Shown piece after piece: positions 39,662-42,457 of a stretch of DNA of 42,457 bases. The stretch comes from Paenibacillus sp. (GTDB lineage: Bacteria > Bacillota > Bacilli > Paenibacillales > Paenibacillaceae), in assembly GCA_031254035.1 (NCBI GenBank), contig JAIRVF010000063.1, positions 1 through 42,457 on the forward strand, given 5' to 3'. A program made the position numbers and the translations under genes. Numbering within the stretch: the first letter of the stretch is position 1; each line of letters opens with the position of its first letter. The notes under the pieces are model-generated. The model did no database searches and was not told where the DNA came from. It saw nothing but the letters and a program-made list of their open reading frames with translations.

Positions 39662-40558
39662 TCATTTAGTGCTAATAACCGCAATCGGAATATATAAATT
39701 GACTTCGCAGTAATGGTCGTTCGCTACTGAGACGTCTATGGATTCGTAGAAGAAAGGGTCCGCTATGACATAACCCGAGTTCGGCAGCCACTCATCATTG
39801 ATATAGGACCAAATACTACTCAAATGTTGATAGGTCAGCTGCTTCGGGTGTATGTCTCCAATATACTGAAACACCGCATACTTATGTGTCTTCACCCATT
39901 CACAGCTCATTTCAGCCGGAACTTGCGTGTTCGAGGGTACCTCAACCGAGGGAAGATAGGAATTCGAATTCGGATCTCCCTCTACCCATTTAGTAAACCC
40001 GATGTATGTATCTGGATACAGTGCATTCGGAATCTGATCCCTCACATGATAGAAAAAATCATTACCTACTTTGTTGGCTGTTTGCTCGTTCCAGTTCATC
40101 TCCGGAGAGAAATAGTGACGGTTTCCGACCAGATAGAAAGCAGATTTTAATACAAATCCTGTCTCGAAAATAATACCGTTATCTATTGGCTTGAGCCCAG
40201 CAATATTGATTTTTTCGGTAAGCTTGATGGCAAAGCGACCTTTTCGGAATCGAGCCGGTGTCACCCCATACTCGCTTACGAAAGCGCGTATATAGGACTG
40301 CTCATATTCGAAGCCATGTTCCTGCGCAATGTGCATAATGGGATAATCGCTATGAAGCAGCATATCCAGACTGGATGCCAGCTTTCTCGCCCTTACATAA
40401 TCCATCAACGGTCGGCGTGCCGCTGCACTCATGATCCGATGCAAATGATATTTTGACATATAGCAAGCATCTGCAATCTCATCCAAAGCTATTTTTCTGG
40501 ACAGATTACATTCTATGAATTCCGTAGCTTTTTCAATACTAATCAAAAGATTATCCAT
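39662..40558 (-). CDS. AraC-family regulator with GyrI-like ligand domain
   Basis: A protein of 298 residues. Two helix-turn-helix modules are at the N-terminus (IALDEIADACYMSKYHLHRI, then IMHIAQEHGFEYEQSYIRAF), followed by the conserved YGVTPARFRKGRF. The rest is a GyrI-like effector-binding domain (about 115-298; for example TQVPAEMSCEWVKTHKYAVF and EVNLYIPIAV at the end). This layout (Rob/SoxS-like with GyrI) often senses drugs. The ATG at 40558 has an AGAAAGAGAATG leader. It is divergent from the methyltransferase-like gene, with 151 bases between the starts, so it may control it. Confidence 0.9.
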   Translation of the reverse strand: MDNLLISIEKATEFIECNLSRKIALDEIADACYMSKYHLHRIMSAAARRPLMDYVRARKLASSLDMLLHSDYPIMHIAQEHGFEYEQSYIRAFVSEYGVTPARFRKGRFAIKLTEKINIAGLKPIDNGIIFETGFVLKSAFYLVGNRHYFSPEMNWNEQTANKVGNDFFYHVRDQIPNALYPDTYIGFTKWVEGDPNSNSYLPSVEVPSNTQVPAEMSCEWVKTHKYAVFQYIGDIHPKQLTYQHLSSIWSYINDEWLPNSGYVIADPFFYESIDVSVANDHYCEVNLYIPIAVISTK

Positions 40559-40709
40559 AAATCATTCTCTTTCTACGAATATCGTTTCATTTCTGTTACG
40601 CCTAACTACTAGGTAACCTCTCCACATAATCGAGCAAGATCCGTTCATTTCCTTACTTTGCCTCGGCCTATAATGAAGACAAAATTATATATTTTATGGA
40701 GTGATGAGC

Positions 40710-41561
40710 ATGAACGTACACAAACTGGCCAAACATTATTACACTGGAAAATTCCCGTCACAAATTGAGCAGTATTTGCCTACAGCATTACTCTCACAGT
40801 TACATAAGATGAATGTCGATGAAGTCGAGAAATTATTCGATCAGACCATGCGAAGCCCAATTGATCTGTCTCGTCAATGGAGCCCTGAATTAATCGAATT
40901 CTATTATACCGCATCTTTGTACAATCTATTTGTTGAGCTAGATATCTCATCCCATGCATCGCTATACGAAATTGCCGCAGGCGATACGGTATGTATTCCA
41001 AGGGCACTTGATGCATATTCGAACAATTCAACCTATGTGACCGCTAATCTGAATAAAGAGTTGTCTCGAAGATTTATGCAGAAAACAGCAGACTTGAGCA
41101 TCCAAATCAAAATCATTGAAGATAATGGAAACAATCTTTTGCAGTATTATGAGCCTCAGTCCTTTGAAGTCATTTCTTTCCATCACGCCATTAATGATAT
41201 CATACAAACGATCATAGCGGATATCGAAGGGATCGATACCGTCAACAATGATTGGTGGACCATTGAACCTCAAATGCTTCAAGCCGTGATGAGATATCAC
41301 AATCGGGGAGAACTGCGTAGGGCAGCCTTTGAATCATTCATTAACATTATTGACACCTGCATGAAGCTGTTGAAAAAAGGGGGATACCTCATTTTTGACA
41401 ACTGTACTTACGCTGGGTATGACCAGATGGGGTATTCCTCTGAGTTTCACAGTGCGTATATTCAATTGGCCAGAGAGTGGATCCACGAATCGAATTTGGG
41501 ATTTAAAGAAGTCGAGTTGGAAGGGTATGACCAGCAATGGTGGATGATGATGACGAAGTAG
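40710..41561 (+). CDS. Class I SAM-dependent methyltransferase-like protein
   Basis: A protein of about 283 residues that fits the Rossmann methyltransferase pattern, with a weak motif I: SLYEIAAGDTVCIPRALDA instead of the usual LDxGxGxG. The second region is STYVTANLNKELSRRF (a motif II-like TxNLN), then FEVISFHHAINDIIQ as motif IV, and the late strands KLLKKGGYLIFDNCTYAG. These agree with a SAM-binding core, but the glycine-poor motif I makes activity uncertain. ATG 40710 follows TATGGAG; GTG 40701 and ATG 40704 are alternatives. A TATAAT-like box is at 40669-40674. It stands alone, divergent to the AraC/GyrI regulator. Confidence 0.68.
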   Translation: MNVHKLAKHYYTGKFPSQIEQYLPTALLSQLHKMNVDEVEKLFDQTMRSPIDLSRQWSPELIEFYYTASLYNLFVELDISSHASLYEIAAGDTVCIPRALDAYSNNSTYVTANLNKELSRRFMQKTADLSIQIKIIEDNGNNLLQYYEPQSFEVISFHHAINDIIQTIIADIEGIDTVNNDWWTIEPQMLQAVMRYHNRGELRRAAFESFINIIDTCMKLLKKGGYLIFDNCTYAGYDQMGYSSEFHSAYIQLAREWIHESNLGFKEVELEGYDQQWWMMMTK

Positions 41562-41591
41562 TAGTTAATTTTGCAAAATCCTGAAATTATA

Positions 41592-41634
41592 AATGGCCAT
41601 GACTGTCCGCGAAAACCGGTCAATCATGGCCATT
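41592..41634. terminator. Terminator between convergent genes
   Basis: AATGGCCATGA (41592-41602) pairs with TCATGGCCATT (41624-41634); inner TGAC/GTCA adds to the stem. It lies between the ends of the methyltransferase-like gene (plus) and DegV gene (minus) and can serve both. Confidence 0.7.
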
Positions 41635-41653
41635 AATGTGTTATCAGTTTATT

Positions 41654-42457
41654 TTAGCACGATAGCTGTCTTTTTATATACATAATGGCGACAGTACGTG
41701 GACCGCAGTGGCAGGAAATGGCGCAGCCGCCTTCAATAATTTCCACTTTCTTCACATCTGTCCTCTCAAGCAGTGCCGCTTTGATATAGTCGGCCGTCTT
41801 GTCTGCGAGTGTTTGGGCGACGATGATCAGATCACGGTCGATCTTATGGAAGTTTTCCGTAATGCACTGTAACATGCGCTCCACAGCCTTTTCCGTTTTA
41901 CCGCGGTATTTGTCGGCGGAGATCACGACGCCTTCTTTAATTCGCAGAATAGGGCGGATCTTAAGTAAGCTGCCGATCATATGCTGCAGATTGGATACGC
42001 GGCCTCCCTTATGCAAGTAGTTTAGTGTATCTACAAGGACCTCAATTTCTACCCGGTCACGTTTTTCCTCCAACATGGATACGATGTCTGTCGCGCTCTT
42101 GCCGGCTCTGGCCGCCAAGACAGCTTTCATAACGAGCAGGGCAATGCCTCCTGACACATTCAGTGAATCAACGACTTGTACGCTTCCTTCCGGCAGCTCG
42201 GATGCGGCGATCATCGCACTTTGATACGTCGAAGAGAGTTTGGATGACATGCTGATAAATACAATCGTTTTTCCTTGTTCGATCCAAGGGGAGAAGGCTG
42301 ATATGAAATCCGCAGGGGATGGCGCAGCCGTGTGTGGTAGTTCCCCACTCTCGTCAACTCTGCGGTAAATGTCGTCTGTAGTGATCTCAAACCTATCTTT
42401 GTAGGCGGTTTCGCCAAACACTACATACAGCGGTACCATTCCGATGTCAAATTGATC
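41654..42457 (-). CDS. DegV family protein (fatty-acid-binding, FakB-like), 5' end cut by the window
   Basis: A partial protein of 267 residues; the frame is open to the edge at 42457 (residues DQFDIG before MVPLYVVFGE), so the normal N-terminus, with the IVTDST motif, lies outside. DegV marks are TAAPSPADFISAFSPWI, FISMSSKLSSTYQSAMIAA, and LKIRPILRIKEGVVISADKY, plus the C-terminal IIEGGCAISCHCGPRTVAIM. FakB proteins bind fatty acids and hand them to the kinase FakA for phosphorylation, feeding exogenous fatty acids to phospholipid synthesis. No FakA is visible in the window. The TGA/TAA end is followed by the shared terminator. Confidence 0.93.
   Translation of the reverse strand, partial: DQFDIGMVPLYVVFGETAYKDRFEITTDDIYRRVDESGELPHTAAPSPADFISAFSPWIEQGKTIVFISMSSKLSSTYQSAMIAASELPEGSVQVVDSLNVSGGIALLVMKAVLAARAGKSATDIVSMLEEKRDRVEIEVLVDTLNYLHKGGRVSNLQHMIGSLLKIRPILRIKEGVVISADKYRGKTEKAVERMLQCITENFHKIDRDLIIVAQTLADKTADYIKAALLERTDVKKVEIIEGGCAISCHCGPRTVAIMYIKRQLSC

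Noticed and set aside
1..42457. CRISPR arrays, rRNA, tRNA and prophage signals
   Set aside because: Looked for regularly spaced repeats, cloverleaf-like genes and phage structural genes; none was seen.

Overview
The window looks like chromosomal DNA of a low- to mid-GC Gram-positive bacterium of the Bacillota, most probably Paenibacillus or a close relative. The signs are strong AGGAGG-type ribosome binding sites, frequent GTG and TTG starts, many hairpin-plus-T terminators, an LplA-type solute-binding lipoprotein, a very large 7TMR-DISM hybrid kinase, a thiol-activated cytolysin of the alveolysin type, a HelD protein and a DegV protein. The genus is an inference; no 16S or marker gene is present. 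About 40 genes are supported, with several gene relics, and there is no rRNA, tRNA or CRISPR array.

Left part (1-12975): a sugar-type ABC binding lipoprotein is followed by an amidohydrolase translationally coupled to a Rieske ferredoxin-like protein. A 1,023-residue double histidine kinase and a StrF-type glycosyltransferase come next, then the cholesterol-dependent cytolysin. A 168-bp repeat with imperfect terminal inverted repeats separates the cytolysin from the minus-strand genes: DedA, a GNAT acetyltransferase, an alpha/beta hydrolase and a MerR regulator. The last three look like one MerR-controlled operon with a 19-bp-spacer promoter.

Middle (13293-23877): a GAF-domain NarL-type sensor kinase and its response regulator precede a compact SDR / QueA-like / VOC operon, the most unusual gene combination in the window. 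Then comes a decaying stretch (an SMR efflux relic and a broken acetyltransferase), a group of four exported proteins of unknown function on both strands, a group II intron domain V relic and a MmcQ/YjbR gene.

Right part (24063-32959): HelD-like RNA polymerase recycling helicase, a 454-bp element with IS-like ends, an ADP-ribosylglycohydrolase, two very small genes, an internally deleted UppP relic, and then two genes typical of antibiotic self-protection: an MGT-type glycosyltransferase, whose SD is overlapped by a hairpin, and a short UvrA-like ATPase.

Far right (33020-42457): an ArsR-rhodanese fusion regulator, a DsrE-like protein and an MFS exporter form an operon bracketed by two nearly identical terminator hairpins. 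A Met-rich multicopper oxidase lipoprotein follows, with a two-component system whose response regulator is broken by a single-base frameshift. The window ends with a divergent AraC/GyrI regulator and methyltransferase-like gene, and a DegV gene cut by the window edge. Working from sequence alone, all functional calls rest on motif recognition, not on database searches.
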